A stretch of DNA of 64,000 bases, from assembly GCA_963782885.1 (NCBI GenBank), contig CAWALL010000008.1, positions 1 through 64,000 on the forward strand, given 5' to 3'. Position 1 is the stretch's first letter. Each line of letters opens with the position of its first letter. This document shows positions 8,520 to 16,244 of the stretch, piece by piece. The stretch comes from DATAOG01 sp963782885. GTDB lineage: Bacteria > Pseudomonadota > Alphaproteobacteria > Geminicoccales > Geminicoccaceae. The notes beneath the pieces were generated by a model that was given only the letters and a program-made list of their open reading frames with translations, was not told where the DNA came from and searched no databases. The translations under genes and the position numbers were made by a program.

Positions 8520-9053
8520 TCACGGAAACGGCAGCGTGTAGGTCAGGTACAGCTCGTCTTCGCCGGGATTGGAGTGGTGGAGGCCGGCGTCGGAGACATG
8601 GACGATCCGCCCGCCGAGCCGGGTGCCGTCGGGAAACTGGTATGCGACCCCGAGTTCGGTGCGAAACTGCATGACGCCGCCGAGATCCTTGCTGTGGCCT
8701 TCGGAATAGCCGCCCATGCCGAACTGAGGCGTGAACACGACCCGGCCGTAGGCCACGTCTGCGTAGATGCCGCCATAGCCGAGCACGCCGCCGTGGGTAT
8801 TCCCCATCAGGCCGATCGCGGGCCCGATGAGCCAGGCTTTCCGGCCCCAGCGAAGCTGGAGCTCTGCGGCGGCTGACGTCCCGCGCTCGCCCTGGAACGC
8901 GAAGGGGTCGAACACGCCGAGCCCGATTTCCGCGTAGCTTGGCTCGTCTCCCAGCACCTCGCTCGGCCCAAGCTGAAACGCGACGTCGCGTCCCTGGGCG
9001 GACACCGGCAGATCGCTGAGACCGAGGAATGCCAGCAGGCCTGATATGGCCAA
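8520..9053 (-). CDS. PagL-like lipid A 3-O-deacylase / acyloxyacyl hydrolase family outer membrane protein
   Basis: The 177-residue product starts with a short hydrophobic leader ending at VSA and continues as alternating beta strands typical of a small outer membrane barrel. Near the C-terminus HVSDAGLHHSNPGEDELYL contains the His-x-Ser pair and a downstream Glu compatible with the PagL catalytic residues, and the last residue segment YTLPF is a typical barrel end. Such enzymes remove an acyl chain from lipid A. The start is uncertain: in-frame TTG at 9053 is the only standard codon downstream of a stop, and the GGAGG at about 9077 sits far from it. The gene is wedged between two gene remnants. 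Confidence 0.7.
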   Translation of the reverse strand: MAISGLLAFLGLSDLPVSAQGRDVAFQLGPSEVLGDEPSYAEIGLGVFDPFAFQGERGTSAAAELQLRWGRKAWLIGPAIGLMGNTHGGVLGYGGIYADVAYGRVVFTPQFGMGGYSEGHSKDLGGVMQFRTELGVAYQFPDGTRLGGRIVHVSDAGLHHSNPGEDELYLTYTLPFP

Positions 9054-9067
9054 GCTCGCGCGATGGA

Positions 9068-9334
9068 TTACCGGTCACACCTCCCGCATTTGGCGGCCCA
9101 GAAGCTGCAGACCGGCCAGTCGACCGCGGAGCCGTAGCTGCCCAGCAGCTGATCCCACCGCACCGCCTCGCCATCGGTCGCGCGCTGCCAGAAATCCACG
9201 TGTTCGGGATTTTGGACCACTTCGTACATGTGGTAGCAGGGGCCGAGCCCGAGCCGCTCCAGCGCCTGCCGCAGCGACAGCGTGCCGGTCCGCCCGAATC
9301 CCGCCCCGATCACCGCCAGCGCCATTTTTTCCAC
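9068..9334 (-). pseudogene. Truncated sulfotransferase-family P-loop protein
   Basis: The first 80 residues match the start of the bacterial sulfotransferase family: VIGAGFGRTGTLSL is the PAPS-binding P-loop-like motif, and LGLGPCYHMYEV and SAVDWPVCSFW are familiar family positions. Full members have over 200 residues; here the frame ends after about 88. The catalytic and dimer regions are absent, so the gene is a remnant. Its broken 3' end runs into the leader of the PagL-like gene. Confidence 0.7.
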
Positions 9335-9414
9335 TTTTCCGGAGCAGTCTTCGCCAGCCTAGCGACCGAACGACGGGGTTTGAAGGGCTCCTGCATTCGA
9401 CCGCTGGTCGCCAG

Positions 9415-11622
9415 TCAGACGGTGATCGCGACCCGCCCGTCGCCGCGTCGATCGAGGACGTTGACCGACACGTCGGCGCCGTAACGGCGCAGCATCAGAT
9501 CGAACTGGCTGTCGCCGACCCGGAGCTGGCGGATCACCACCTGATCGAGGAAGTCCGGCAGCCGCGGCTGTCGAAAGCGCACCCGCTCGCCGGCCGGATC
9601 GAAGCTCAGGCCGAGGCAGGCCTGCAGGAAGGCGAACGGCGTGGCGCTCGCCCAGGCCTGGGGCGAGCAGGCCACCGGATAGAACGTCGGGCCCTTGCCG
9701 GGCACGCGCCGGAAGCCGCAGAACAGTTCGGGCAGGCGGCGCAGGTCCATGTAGCTCGCGGCCTCGAAGATGGCGTGGAACAGCCTGACGATGTGGTCGC
9801 CCTGGGCATAGCGGGCAAAGCCCAGCGCGATCAGCGCGTTGTCGTGCGGCCAGATCGAGCCGTCGTGATAGGACATCGGGTTGTAGCGCGCCTCGCCCTC
9901 GGCGACCGTGCGAATGCCCCAGCCCGAGAAGAAGTCGTTGTCCATCAGACCCGCGGCGACGCGCGCCGCCCGCCGCGGGCTCGCGATGCCCGAGAGCAGG
10001 ACCTGACCGGCATTCGACGTCCGTACCCGGCAGGGTCGCTTGGCGCCGTCGAGGGCGATTGCGTAGGTGCCGATGTCGGCGCACCAGAACGCCGCCTCGA
10101 AGCGGTCGCGCAGCGCCGACGCCTCGCCGCGCAGGCTGTCGGCGAGGGCGCCGAACCCGAGCGCGGTCGCCAGGCGGGCGGCGTGGCGCTTGGCGGCGAA
10201 CACGTAGCCCTGGACCTCGCAGAGCGCGATCGCGCCCTCGACCAGCTGGCCGTCCGCGTGAAAGACCGAGTCCTGGGAATCCTTCCAGCCCTGGTTGCTG
10301 AGGCCGCGGGCGGTCTGCGCCGCGTATTCGACCAGGCCGTCGCCGTCGCGATCGCCGCGCTCGTCGATCCAGCGAAGCGCGGCACGCAGGTTCGGCCAGA
10401 CGGTGCGGATGGTGTCGAGGTCGCCGGTGCGCTCGTAGTACATGCCCGCCAGCATCACGAACAACGGCGTGGCGTCGACCGTGCCGTAATACATCCCGAA
10501 CGGCACTTCCCCGAGGCGCGCCATCTCGCCCTGCCGGGTCTCGTGCAGGATCTTGCCCGGCTCGGCATCGGCCTCGGGGCGGTCTTCGGTGGCCTGGGTC
10601 GCGGCCAGGAACTTCAGCACCCCCCTGGCGATCGCCGGGTCGATCCAGAGCAGCTGCATCGCGGTGATGATGCCGTCGCGGCCGAACGCCGTGCAGAACC
10701 AGGGGATGCCGGCATAGGGATAGGGTCCCTGGGCGGTGTCGGTGACCAGCATGTAGAGGTCGGCGATCGAGCGGCGCAGCATCTCGTTGAAGATCTCGTT
10801 CGAGGTCGCGACCGAGGTCGCGCGCCCGGTCGAGGTGCGCAACGCCCGCCGCGCGGCCCGCAGGCCGACGAAGAAGCGATCGGCGCGCACTCGGGGCGGC
10901 TCAGGCCCGTCGCACTCGACCGCGAGGAACAGCGAGATGCGCTCATAGGGCTGCAGCACCAGATCGAACACCCCGCGGTGCGGCTCGAGCCGGGTCGGCG
11001 GCGGCGCGAAGTGCAGGGTCGTGCGGTGCAGATCGCCGGCGAGGCCGTGATAGGTGAACTCGACCGTCTGGCCGTCGGGCACCACCGTCGAGGTCCGGCC
11101 GCGCCGCTCCCGGCGATGGCCGCGGACTTCGAACAGGTCGGCGAAATCGGTCTGAAAAAAGAGGCTCAGGCGGATCGGATGGGCGCGCCCGTCGAAATTG
11201 CGCACCGCCAGACGTTCGTAGACGCGCGCCTCCCAGATGAACTTCGCGCGCACGATGTGGATGGTGTCGCGCGGCGGCTGCAGGTGCCCGTGCTCGTCGA
11301 AGAAGTCGGGGTTGGTGAGATCCGCGCTCAGCAGCGCGTTGTTGTCCTGGACCGTCGAGCTCAGCAGCAGCGGCCGGCGGTCGTTGATCAGCAGCTGCAG
11401 GCCGGACAGGAAACGGGTGTCCTGGTGGTAGAGGCCCTCCGGGCTGCCCTCGCCCGGGATGATGTCGCCATAATGATCGAACAGGCCGAACGTGTCGCCG
11501 TGCTTGAGGGTGCGCGGCCGCCGCTCCTGCAGCGAGGAGGTCGCGGGAATGTAGAACTGGACCGCCGGCGACGGTGGCGGCTGGTCGGCGCCGGCGGTGG
11601 CTTCGGCGACAGTCATCGGCAT
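9415..11622 (-). CDS. Amylo-alpha-1,6-glucosidase (glycogen debranching-type, GDE family)
   Basis: The 735-residue protein has the N-terminal beta domain of bacterial glycogen debranching proteins (FDHYGDIIP, GLYHQDTRFLSG) followed by an (alpha/alpha)6 toroid with IPWFCTAFGRDGIIT and GQVLLSGIAS. This family hydrolyses alpha-1,6 branches in glycogen-like glucans. The gene begins five bases after the glycosyltransferase gene on the same strand, so both are translated from one transcript. Together with GlgX at 16245 it gives the region two unrelated debranching enzymes. Confidence 0.85.
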   Translation of the reverse strand: MPMTVAEATAGADQPPPSPAVQFYIPATSSLQERRPRTLKHGDTFGLFDHYGDIIPGEGSPEGLYHQDTRFLSGLQLLINDRRPLLLSSTVQDNNALLSADLTNPDFFDEHGHLQPPRDTIHIVRAKFIWEARVYERLAVRNFDGRAHPIRLSLFFQTDFADLFEVRGHRRERRGRTSTVVPDGQTVEFTYHGLAGDLHRTTLHFAPPPTRLEPHRGVFDLVLQPYERISLFLAVECDGPEPPRVRADRFFVGLRAARRALRTSTGRATSVATSNEIFNEMLRRSIADLYMLVTDTAQGPYPYAGIPWFCTAFGRDGIITAMQLLWIDPAIARGVLKFLAATQATEDRPEADAEPGKILHETRQGEMARLGEVPFGMYYGTVDATPLFVMLAGMYYERTGDLDTIRTVWPNLRAALRWIDERGDRDGDGLVEYAAQTARGLSNQGWKDSQDSVFHADGQLVEGAIALCEVQGYVFAAKRHAARLATALGFGALADSLRGEASALRDRFEAAFWCADIGTYAIALDGAKRPCRVRTSNAGQVLLSGIASPRRAARVAAGLMDNDFFSGWGIRTVAEGEARYNPMSYHDGSIWPHDNALIALGFARYAQGDHIVRLFHAIFEAASYMDLRRLPELFCGFRRVPGKGPTFYPVACSPQAWASATPFAFLQACLGLSFDPAGERVRFRQPRLPDFLDQVVIRQLRVGDSQFDLMLRRYGADVSVNVLDRRGDGRVAITV

Positions 11623-11627
11623 TCGAC

Positions 11628-12749
11628 CTATGCGGCGGTGACGGTACCCAGTTCATCGCCGGCCGCGACGCGCGCCGGCAGGCTGCCGAAGCTCGGACGG
11701 GAGCCCGCCCGCGGCAGCTCGAGGACCGAGGTCAGCGAAGCATATAATGCGAGATAGTCGCTGGCCATCCGCTCGGCCGTGAAGCGGTGCTCGAACCGGG
11801 CGCGGATCAGGCTGCGGTCGAGCCGGTCCAATTGGCCGAGCGCGGCGATTGCGCCCGCGACGTCGGCGACCACGAACCCGGTCACGCCGTCCTCGAGCAC
11901 TTCCGGCACCGAGCCGCAGCGGTACGCGACCACCGGCGTGCCGCAGGCCATCGCCTCGATCATGACGAGCCCGAACGGTTCCGGCCAGGCGATCGGGAAC
12001 AGCAGCGCACGGGCGCCGCCCAGGAATTCTGCCTTGTCCCGGTCCCCGATCTCACCGACGTACTCGACCAGCGGGTCGTTCAGCAGCGGCCGGATGACCT
12101 CGTCGAAGTAGGCCTGATCGACGCGATCGACCTTGGCCGCGATCTTGAGCGGGAGGCCGGCGCGGCGGGCGATCTCGATCGCCTGGTCGGGCTGCTTCTC
12201 CGGGCAGATCCGGCCGAGGAACGCGAGGTAGCCGTCGCCAGGGCCGGGCGAGAACCGACAGAGGTCCGCCGGCAGGCCGTGGGGCACGGTGGCGAGCCAG
12301 CGCCAGTTCGGGCATGGCCGTCGCTGATGGTCGGAGATCGACACCAGCGGGAACTCGGGGAATGCGCGGTGGACCACCGGCAGGTCCGGCAGGTCGAGGC
12401 GGCCGTGGCAGGTCGTGAGCGTGCGGCCGGCGAGCTCGCGGAACAGCGGAAAGTGGAGATAGTCGATGTGGAAGTGGAGGACATCGAACTCGCGCGCCCG
12501 GCGCCACACACGCTCGAGCATGACCATGTAGTGGGGCAGGGGATCGCGCATCGCCGGGTCGAGCCGCAGCGCGCGTTCGGCGCACGGCACCAGCTCGGCG
12601 GCGGTCCGCGAATCGGCGCTCGCGAACAGCGTCACATCGTGGCCCTGGCGGACCAGCTCGTCGGCAAGGTAGGCGACGATCCGCTCCGTGCCGCCGTAGT
12701 ACATGGGCGGGACACTTTCGATCAGGGGCGCGATCTGCGCGATTCTCAT
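11628..12749 (-). CDS. GT4 family glycosyltransferase
   Basis: The 373-residue protein has a GT-B fold. The N-terminal part shows MRIAQIAPLIESVPP and YGGTERIVAYLADEL, and the C-terminal nucleotide-sugar site has EPFGLVMIEAMACGTPVVA with the EX7E signature and GSVPEVLEDGVTGF. Members transfer sugars from nucleotide donors; in this setting a role in alpha-glucan or compatible-solute synthesis is possible. The ATG at 12749 is preceded by GGAGG. It is the first gene of a two-gene unit with the debranching enzyme. Confidence 0.85.
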   Translation of the reverse strand: MRIAQIAPLIESVPPMYYGGTERIVAYLADELVRQGHDVTLFASADSRTAAELVPCAERALRLDPAMRDPLPHYMVMLERVWRRAREFDVLHFHIDYLHFPLFRELAGRTLTTCHGRLDLPDLPVVHRAFPEFPLVSISDHQRRPCPNWRWLATVPHGLPADLCRFSPGPGDGYLAFLGRICPEKQPDQAIEIARRAGLPLKIAAKVDRVDQAYFDEVIRPLLNDPLVEYVGEIGDRDKAEFLGGARALLFPIAWPEPFGLVMIEAMACGTPVVAYRCGSVPEVLEDGVTGFVVADVAGAIAALGQLDRLDRSLIRARFEHRFTAERMASDYLALYASLTSVLELPRAGSRPSFGSLPARVAAGDELGTVTAA

Positions 12750-13010
12750 TTCTGATTCCCTCCGTCACCGAGCCGTTGCGGGCGGAGGAACAACCCACGG
12801 AGCAATTCGATCCTTTGTGCGGGTCGCAGGTGTATTGGGGGGGCGGAGCGTGCGGAACCGCGGTCGCGCGCGCTCGGAAACCACGCCCGATCGCGTGAGA
12901 GGCGAAGCGTCGGGGGTCGACGGTTTGGTCGTCGGGCGGCACACCTCCTGGCAAGGATCGGATGCTAGGCTCGGGGCGATCGGTCGAGAGCCTGATGGTC
13001 CGAGAAAATT

Positions 13011-13505
13011 ATGGTGCAGCCTGCCTCGAGCCCCGACTTCGATGCCCTGTCCTGGCACGACAACGCGCTGTATGGACTGCGGCTCGATCTCGGCGACCCG
13101 GCCCGCGGCGACTGGCACGCCGACCTCGTGCTCGAGATCGACCACATCCTCGAGTGGCTGCGCGGCGAGGGCGGGCAGTTCCGCTTCCGGGTGGCGGCGG
13201 CCACTCTGGCGTTCCATCATGTGACCGACCTTCGGATCGCGATCGACTGCGGCGACAGCGGCGGCCAGATCGCGTTGCACGAGCTCTCGATCGATCGCAT
13301 CACCCGCGAGCGGGTCCAGGATCAGAAGATCTGCCTCGACCGGCCGTACTGGCGCTGGCGGATCGCGCTGAACTGGCCGCAGGGCGGCGCGATCGGCTTC
13401 GGCGCGAGCGGCTTCACCCAGACCCTGCGCACCGCGCCGGTCGTTTTGGACCGGCAGCAGCTCTCGCCCGCCGACCGGATGCCGGCCGGAACGCCGGTAC
13501 GATAG
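13011..13505 (+). CDS. Conserved hypothetical protein, 164 aa
   Basis: The product contains LSWHDNALYGLRLDLGD and DLVLEIDHILEWLRG, patterns I recognise from an uncharacterised soluble family in Proteobacteria. No signal peptide, membrane helix or catalytic motif is visible. The ATG at 13011 is the first of the conserved part. It ends 14 bases before the ankyrin gene, which suggests co-transcription. Confidence 0.7.
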   Translation: MVQPASSPDFDALSWHDNALYGLRLDLGDPARGDWHADLVLEIDHILEWLRGEGGQFRFRVAAATLAFHHVTDLRIAIDCGDSGGQIALHELSIDRITRERVQDQKICLDRPYWRWRIALNWPQGGAIGFGASGFTQTLRTAPVVLDRQQLSPADRMPAGTPVR

Positions 13506-13519
13506 CTCCGGAGCCGACC

Positions 13520-14026
13520 ATGCACGACCCGCTTTCGATCCACGAAGCCTATCGGCGTGGCGATCTGGAGAAGCTCCGCGCCCTGCTCGGCGATCCGCCG
13601 GACTTTCCGAACTGTCGCGGGCCGGAGGGCGTGGGCGGGATCATCCTGGAGTACGCGCTCTATCACAGCCCGCTCGGCTTCGTCCGAACGCTGCTCGAAC
13701 TCGGCGCCGATCCGAACTATCAGGATCACGCGGGCTTTCCCTCGGTGATCGCGGCGCTGTCCGCCGCCCGGCCCGACCGCTACGCACTGATCGAGATACT
13801 GCTGGCAGCCGGCGCCGACATCCAGGAGCGGGGCGTCAACGACTGGACGCCGCTGCACTACGCGGCTGCCACCGACGACCTCCAGGCGATCGAGCTCCTG
13901 CTCGCCCACGGCGCCGACCCGGACGCGCGCACCCGGATCGACGACCGCGCCACGCCGCTCGAGGAGGCAGAGATCCTCGGCCGCACCGCAGCGGTCCGGC
14001 GGCTGCGCAAGCTGGCCCCGGGCTGA
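13520..14026 (+). CDS. Ankyrin-repeat protein, 168 aa
   Basis: From ATG 13520 the protein carries three or four ankyrin repeats, shown by FVRTLLELGADPNYQDHAG, LIEILLAAGADIQERG, WTPLHYAAATDDLQAIELL and HGADPDARTR. Ankyrin repeats mediate protein contacts, and no enzymatic domain is attached. It lacks a signal peptide and is probably cytoplasmic. The gene follows the 164-aa hypothetical gene closely, and a hairpin follows at 14073. Confidence 0.85.
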   Translation: MHDPLSIHEAYRRGDLEKLRALLGDPPDFPNCRGPEGVGGIILEYALYHSPLGFVRTLLELGADPNYQDHAGFPSVIAALSAARPDRYALIEILLAAGADIQERGVNDWTPLHYAAATDDLQAIELLLAHGADPDARTRIDDRATPLEEAEILGRTAAVRRLRKLAPG

Positions 14027-14072
14027 GCGCGGGCCAATCTCTGGGACACTAGCGATCAGGGAGCTTGACGTC

Positions 14073-14092
14073 CGGCGAGCTTGCGCTCGCCG
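14073..14092 (+). terminator. Hairpin after the ankyrin gene
   Basis: CGGCGAGC and GCTCGCCG pair over eight bases around TTGC. It stands between the ankyrin gene end (14026) and the next start (14158). The following bases contain only a loose T-rich stretch, so termination efficiency is uncertain. Confidence 0.4.
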
Positions 14093-14157
14093 CGGGATTG
14101 CTCTTTCTGCGCAGGCAGGGCGGCCAGGCCGCCGACCATCAGGATTCGGGGGAGAGC

Positions 14158-15252
14158 ATGCGGATCGAAGCGGTCGAGACTCAGCTGGCGCGGCTGCCGC
14201 TTCCGGGCGGCGCATGGGGGGACGCGATCCAGGACGTGACCCACATCGAGGTCGTCGTCACTGACGTCACCACGGAGACCGGGCTGGTCGGCACCGGGTT
14301 CAGCTACACCGGCGGAGTCGGCGGGCGGACGCTGAAGGCGATGCTGGACCACGACATCGCGCCCTTCGTGACCGGCCAGCCGGCGGCGCCGCGCGGGCTC
14401 TGGCACAAATGCTGGCATCACCTGCACAATTTGGGCGGCGGCGGGGTCACGACGACCGCGCTCGCGGCGCTTGACATCGCGCTCTGGGATCTGGCCGCCA
14501 AGGAGGTGGACCGGTCGCTGGTCGCCTTCCTGGGCCCGTGTCGGGAGCGGATCCTCGCCTATGCCAGCGGCATCAACCTCAACAAGTCGGAGGCGGAGCT
14601 CGTCGAGCAGGTCCGCGGCTGGCGGGCGGCGGGCTTCAAAGCCTTCAAGATCAAAGTCGGCAAACCCGAGATCGCAGAGGACGTCCAACGTCTGAGCAAA
14701 GTTCGAGAAATAGCGGACCGGCTGCCGGTGATGGTCGACGCCAACCAGGGCTGGGACATCGGTTGGGCCGCGCGTGCGATCAACGCGTTCGAGCCGCTCT
14801 CGCCGCACTGGATCGAGGAGCCACTGCTCGCCGACGACATCGAGGGCCACGCGCGGCTGCGCCGGCAGGTCAAGAGCCCGCTCGCGGTCGGCGAGAACGT
14901 CTACACGCTCCAGCAGTTCAGTCACTATCTCGCGCGCGGCGCCTGCGACTTCGTCCAGGCCGACGTGGTCCGGGTCGGCGGCATCACGCCCTATCTCGAG
15001 ATCGCGGCGCTGGCGCGCGCCTTCGGCCTACCGCTCGCCCCGCACTTCATGATGGAATTGTCCGGCCAGCTGCTCTGCTGCCTGCCCAATGCCCACATCC
15101 TCGAGAGCATCGACGGCGGCTCGCTCTCAGATCTCGGCGCGCTCGCCCTGCCGATCCGGATCGAGGACGGCTGGTTCACGTCGCCGGACCAGCCCGGCCA
15201 CGGCATCGTCTTCGATCGCGACGTGCTGGCCGCGCACGCGGTGCGCGCGTGA
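14158..15252 (+). CDS. Mandelate racemase / muconate lactonizing enzyme family protein (enolase superfamily)
   Basis: The 364-residue protein has the enolase-superfamily capping domain and barrel. KIK of AFKIKVGKP is the catalytic KxK motif; MVDANQGW, WIEEPL and VGENVY supply the three metal-binding acidic residues; and APHFMMELSG holds the catalytic His, as in the mandelate racemase subgroup. Such enzymes dehydrate sugar acids or racemise hydroxy acids via an enolate; the substrate is unknown. ATG 14158 is preferred over upstream codons because GGGGGAGAG lies just before it. Confidence 0.85.
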   Translation: MRIEAVETQLARLPLPGGAWGDAIQDVTHIEVVVTDVTTETGLVGTGFSYTGGVGGRTLKAMLDHDIAPFVTGQPAAPRGLWHKCWHHLHNLGGGGVTTTALAALDIALWDLAAKEVDRSLVAFLGPCRERILAYASGINLNKSEAELVEQVRGWRAAGFKAFKIKVGKPEIAEDVQRLSKVREIADRLPVMVDANQGWDIGWAARAINAFEPLSPHWIEEPLLADDIEGHARLRRQVKSPLAVGENVYTLQQFSHYLARGACDFVQADVVRVGGITPYLEIAALARAFGLPLAPHFMMELSGQLLCCLPNAHILESIDGGSLSDLGALALPIRIEDGWFTSPDQPGHGIVFDRDVLAAHAVRA

Positions 15253-15283
15253 CCCGATCGCCGGCGCTCGCGGCGGCCCGGTT

Positions 15284-15874
15284 TCAGCCGCGGCGGGCGC
15301 CGGCCGCGATCACCGAGACCGTGATCCGCACCCGGTCCCACCACTGCCGGAGCGACTGGGACGCCGCCCCGAGGCCGCCCGGCAGGTGCAGCCCGCCCGG
15401 CATGTGGAGCTGGATCGGCCGCACCAGCAGCCGGCGGCGCCAGGGCGACTTCGGCCCCGGCTCGGTCATCCGGGTGCGCCGGGCCGAGACCGGCTCGCCG
15501 GCGGCCGCGCTCGCGGCGCGGTACTTCTTGACCAGCGGATGATCGGGCGCGACCTCGGGCGGCAGCTTCAGATCGAGGCCGACGGGCGCGCGCACGACCC
15601 GGTAGAAGACCGGCGCGTTGCGCCCGCCGGCCTTACGGCGCTCGATCGTCGGGAACTCAGCGGTGCGCAGGCGCTCGGCGACCGCCGCCAGGCCGATCCG
15701 CCGCGCCGGCTTGTCCTTGAGGTAGAGCGAATACGGATGCTCCGGATGGTCGGCCACGGTCTGGGCGAAGGCCGCGCGCGCCGGCACCCAGTTGCCGCGC
15801 TCGCCGAGCTGCTCGACGGTCTGGAACAGAAGGCGCGCGAAATCCTCGGTGTCGCGGGCGATCGACTTCGCCAT
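15284..15874 (-). CDS. Hypothetical protein, 196 aa
   Basis: Starting at ATG 15874, which has GGAGGAAA eight bases upstream, the protein begins MAKSIARDTEDFARLLF. It has no membrane segment until a mildly hydrophobic C-terminus (ITVSVIAAGARRG). It contains HPYSLYLKDKPARRIGL and a basic C-terminal third rich in Arg and Pro. I do not recognise a family. It converges on the enolase-superfamily gene and lies next to the tRNA. Confidence 0.55.
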   Translation of the reverse strand: MAKSIARDTEDFARLLFQTVEQLGERGNWVPARAAFAQTVADHPEHPYSLYLKDKPARRIGLAAVAERLRTAEFPTIERRKAGGRNAPVFYRVVRAPVGLDLKLPPEVAPDHPLVKKYRAASAAAGEPVSARRTRMTEPGPKSPWRRRLLVRPIQLHMPGGLHLPGGLGAASQSLRQWWDRVRITVSVIAAGARRG

Positions 15875-16030
15875 CGGGCGTTTCCTCCACAGCACCCCGC
15901 GCTGCTGGTCGCGTGGCAGGCTGTGGTCAGAAGTTAACCCGACACTACTTAAGCGACCGTAAGCGGGCGCCGACCTGGCTCGCTGCCGCCGGATTGGGTG
16001 CCGCCAATGGGATCGCCCGACGCTGCCCGG

Positions 16031-16105
16031 TGGTGCCGGCGGCAGGACTTGAACCCGCAACCTCCCGCTTACAAGGCGGATGCTCTACCGTTGAGCTACG
16101 CCGGC
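16031..16105 (-). tRNA. tRNA-Thr (anticodon TGT)
   Basis: The reverse strand folds as a standard cloverleaf. The acceptor arms are GCCGGCG and CGCCGGC, the D arm is TAGCTCAACGGTAGAGC, the anticodon loop is CTTGTAA (TGT, reading ACA), and the T arm is GCGGGTTCAAGTCCTGC. The CCA end is encoded (16031-16033). The gene is 75 bases long. No duplicated 3' end marking an integrated element is seen nearby. Confidence 0.93.
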
Positions 16106-16200
16106 GCGCGCTTCTTACCTAGGCGGGACGCCGGAGACGCGCAAGCGTGCGGGCGCCCGCGGGGCCAGCGGAACCGGCAGGCAGGCGTCGCGTTGCTCGC

Positions 16201-16220
16201 GCACCGTCATCCGACGGTGC
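16201..16220. other. Perfect 8-bp hairpin upstream of glgX
   Basis: GCACCGTC and GACGGTGC pair around ATCC. The hairpin lies 24 bases before the glgX GTG start and 95 bases from the tRNA 5' end. It could influence glgX translation or end an upstream transcript. No U-tract follows. Confidence 0.4.
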
Positions 16221-16244
16221 CTCACCGCCAAAGGGAGCCAAAGC

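Noticed and set aside
9046..11757. 903-codon plus-strand frame opposite the debranching enzyme
   Set aside because: Antisense shadow; it lacks any recognisable domain, and the opposite strand encodes a complete GDE protein.
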